Source of the DNA: an uncultured Clostridium sp.
GTDB lineage: Bacteria > Bacillota > Clostridia > Lachnospirales > Lachnospiraceae
Assembly: GCA_905192625.1 (NCBI GenBank)
Contig: CAJJLI010000143.1
Span: 1-6,227 of the forward strand
Length of the DNA: 6,227 nucleotides
Reading direction: 5' to 3'
The notes beneath the pieces were generated by a model. The model was not told the origin of the DNA, did no database searches, and saw only the letters and a list, made by a program, of their open reading frames with translations. Both the position numbers and the translations under genes were made by a program. Shown piece by piece: positions 5,395 to 6,227 of the stretch (positions are counted from its first letter, which is position 1; the number at the start of each line of letters is the position of its first letter).

Positions 5395-6227
5395 TTATTT
5401 TTCATTTCCCATAAAAAATAGTGCAACGGTACCTGGGCCAGAATGAGTGCCTATGGTTGGAGAAACATAATCTATTAAGAAATTTGTAATACCAAAACGT
5501 TCTTTAATTAAATCAGCAACAAATTCGGCATCTTCCAAACAATCTCCGTGACTAATAAATACAATATCGTTTTGATATCCTTTAATTTTAGCTTCCATGT
5601 TATCAACAAGAGTTGTTAAGGCTTTTTTCCTTCCACGAACTTTAGCTAAAGGAATAAGGCGACCTTCATTGTCCACATGAAGAACAGGCTTCACATTGAT
5701 GATGGTTCCAATAACAGCAGCAGCCTTAGATACACGTCCACCACGTTGAAGATGGAACAAATCATCTACAGTAAACTGATGGCAAATATGATTTCTATTC
5801 TCGTTGATCCAAGAAACGATTTCATCCAACGATTTTCCTGCTTCTTTCATTTTAACAGCGTAATGCACCAACAATCCTTGTCCCATAGAAGCACAAAGAG
5901 AATCAATAACTACGATTTTAGCATCTTTGTTTTCTTCGCAAATTTCTTTTGCTACGACAGATGCATTATTAAAACTACAGCTTAAGGCTGAGGAAAAACT
6001 AATATGCAAGACGTCCATACCAGCGTTTATTTGATTGGTAAAGGCATTTAAAATAAAATCTGGGTTGGAGGCCATTGTTGTTGGCATTTGTCCATTTCTC
6101 ATACGAGCATAAAAATCTTTAGGGGATAAGTTTAACTCTCCGCCAAAAACTTCATCTTCCATTGTATAGTAAAGTGGATGTATAAAAAGATTATGTTCCT
6201 TAATGTAATCTTGTGGTAAATCAGCAG
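5395..6227 (-). CDS. DegV family fatty-acid-binding protein (5' end off the window)
   Basis: DegV/FakB proteins bind a fatty acid in a two-domain fold. Those that pair with a FakA kinase present it for phosphorylation, feeding exogenous fatty acids into phospholipid synthesis. The frame stays open to the right edge: before the Met at 6162 it reads ADLPQDYIKEHNLF and IHPLYYT, typical DegV N-terminal sequence, so that Met is internal and only about 10 residues (normally containing IITDS) are missing. 276 residues are visible, numbered here from the first visible codon. Motifs are MPTTMASNP (47-55, the usual T-S-x-P lipid-head region), SFSSALSCSFNNA (76-88), VIDSLCASMGQG, QRGGRVSKA (160-168), INVKPVL, KVRGRKKAL and GTHSGPGT (about 259-266). 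The usual LSGT is LSCS here. No kinase partner is visible. It converges on the ATPase-like operon. Confidence 0.93.
   Translation of the reverse strand, partial: ADLPQDYIKEHNLFIHPLYYTMEDEVFGGELNLSPKDFYARMRNGQMPTTMASNPDFILNAFTNQINAGMDVLHISFSSALSCSFNNASVVAKEICEENKDAKIVVIDSLCASMGQGLLVHYAVKMKEAGKSLDEIVSWINENRNHICHQFTVDDLFHLQRGGRVSKAAAVIGTIINVKPVLHVDNEGRLIPLAKVRGRKKALTTLVDNMEAKIKGYQNDIVFISHGDCLEDAEFVADLIKERFGITNFLIDYVSPTIGTHSGPGTVALFFMGNEK

Noticed and set aside
5677..5985. Plus-strand open frame inside degV
   Set aside because: The minus-strand frame has unmistakable DegV motifs across the same bases, and the plus-strand product has no recognisable feature.
6160..6162. ATG at this position as the degV start
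   Set aside because: The frame continues upstream to the window edge with typical DegV N-terminal sequence (ADLPQDYIKEHNLF), so this methionine is internal.

Overview
The window is about one third G+C. Its genes point to a clostridial Firmicute, most likely a plant-polysaccharide-degrading Lachnospiraceae member. The support is a GH43 glycosidase with a sugar-type ArsR regulator, an asnA-type asparagine synthetase, a DegV fatty-acid-binding protein of clostridial type, strong AGGAGG-like ribosome binding sites and A/T-rich spacers. The exact species cannot be fixed from sequence alone.

Layout, left to right. (1) 36-947 (+) encodes a GH43 glycosidase with all three catalytic acidic residues. 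The family's N-terminal strand is readable in frame back to a TAA at 33-35, but no start codon serves it, so the 5' end looks broken or unusually started. (2) 948-1064 holds an extended -10 promoter and an inverted repeat that looks like an operator. (3) 1065-1985 (+) is a regulator with an ArsR-type winged helix fused to a large beta-rich C-terminal domain, probably controlling carbohydrate genes. (4) 1986-2069 contains a 12-bp stem-loop. (5) 2070-3080 (+) is asnA, followed by a textbook terminator at 3112-3148. (6) 3081-3651 is a 571-base non-coding stretch. It has a possible structured element near 3197-3276, a good sigma-A promoter at 3422-3450, a near-perfect palindrome over its -10 and start, repeated TACAATT boxes, and a leader of about 195 nt. 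(7) 3652-4473 and 4496-5350 (+) are two tandem proteins that look like degenerate MinD/ParA-type (TadZ/CpaE-like) ATPases without a Walker A lysine. (8) 5356-5385 is a bidirectional terminator between convergent genes. (9) 5395-6227 (-) is a DegV-family protein whose first residues lie off the right edge.

How they fit. The glycosidase and the ArsR-type protein are plausibly a local sugar-utilisation unit. asnA is a housekeeping gene that may share transcription with the regulator. The ATPase-like pair forms its own two-gene operon with an elaborate upstream region. No other pilus or secretion gene is visible beside it, which makes it the most unusual part of the window. degV is an unrelated convergent neighbour.
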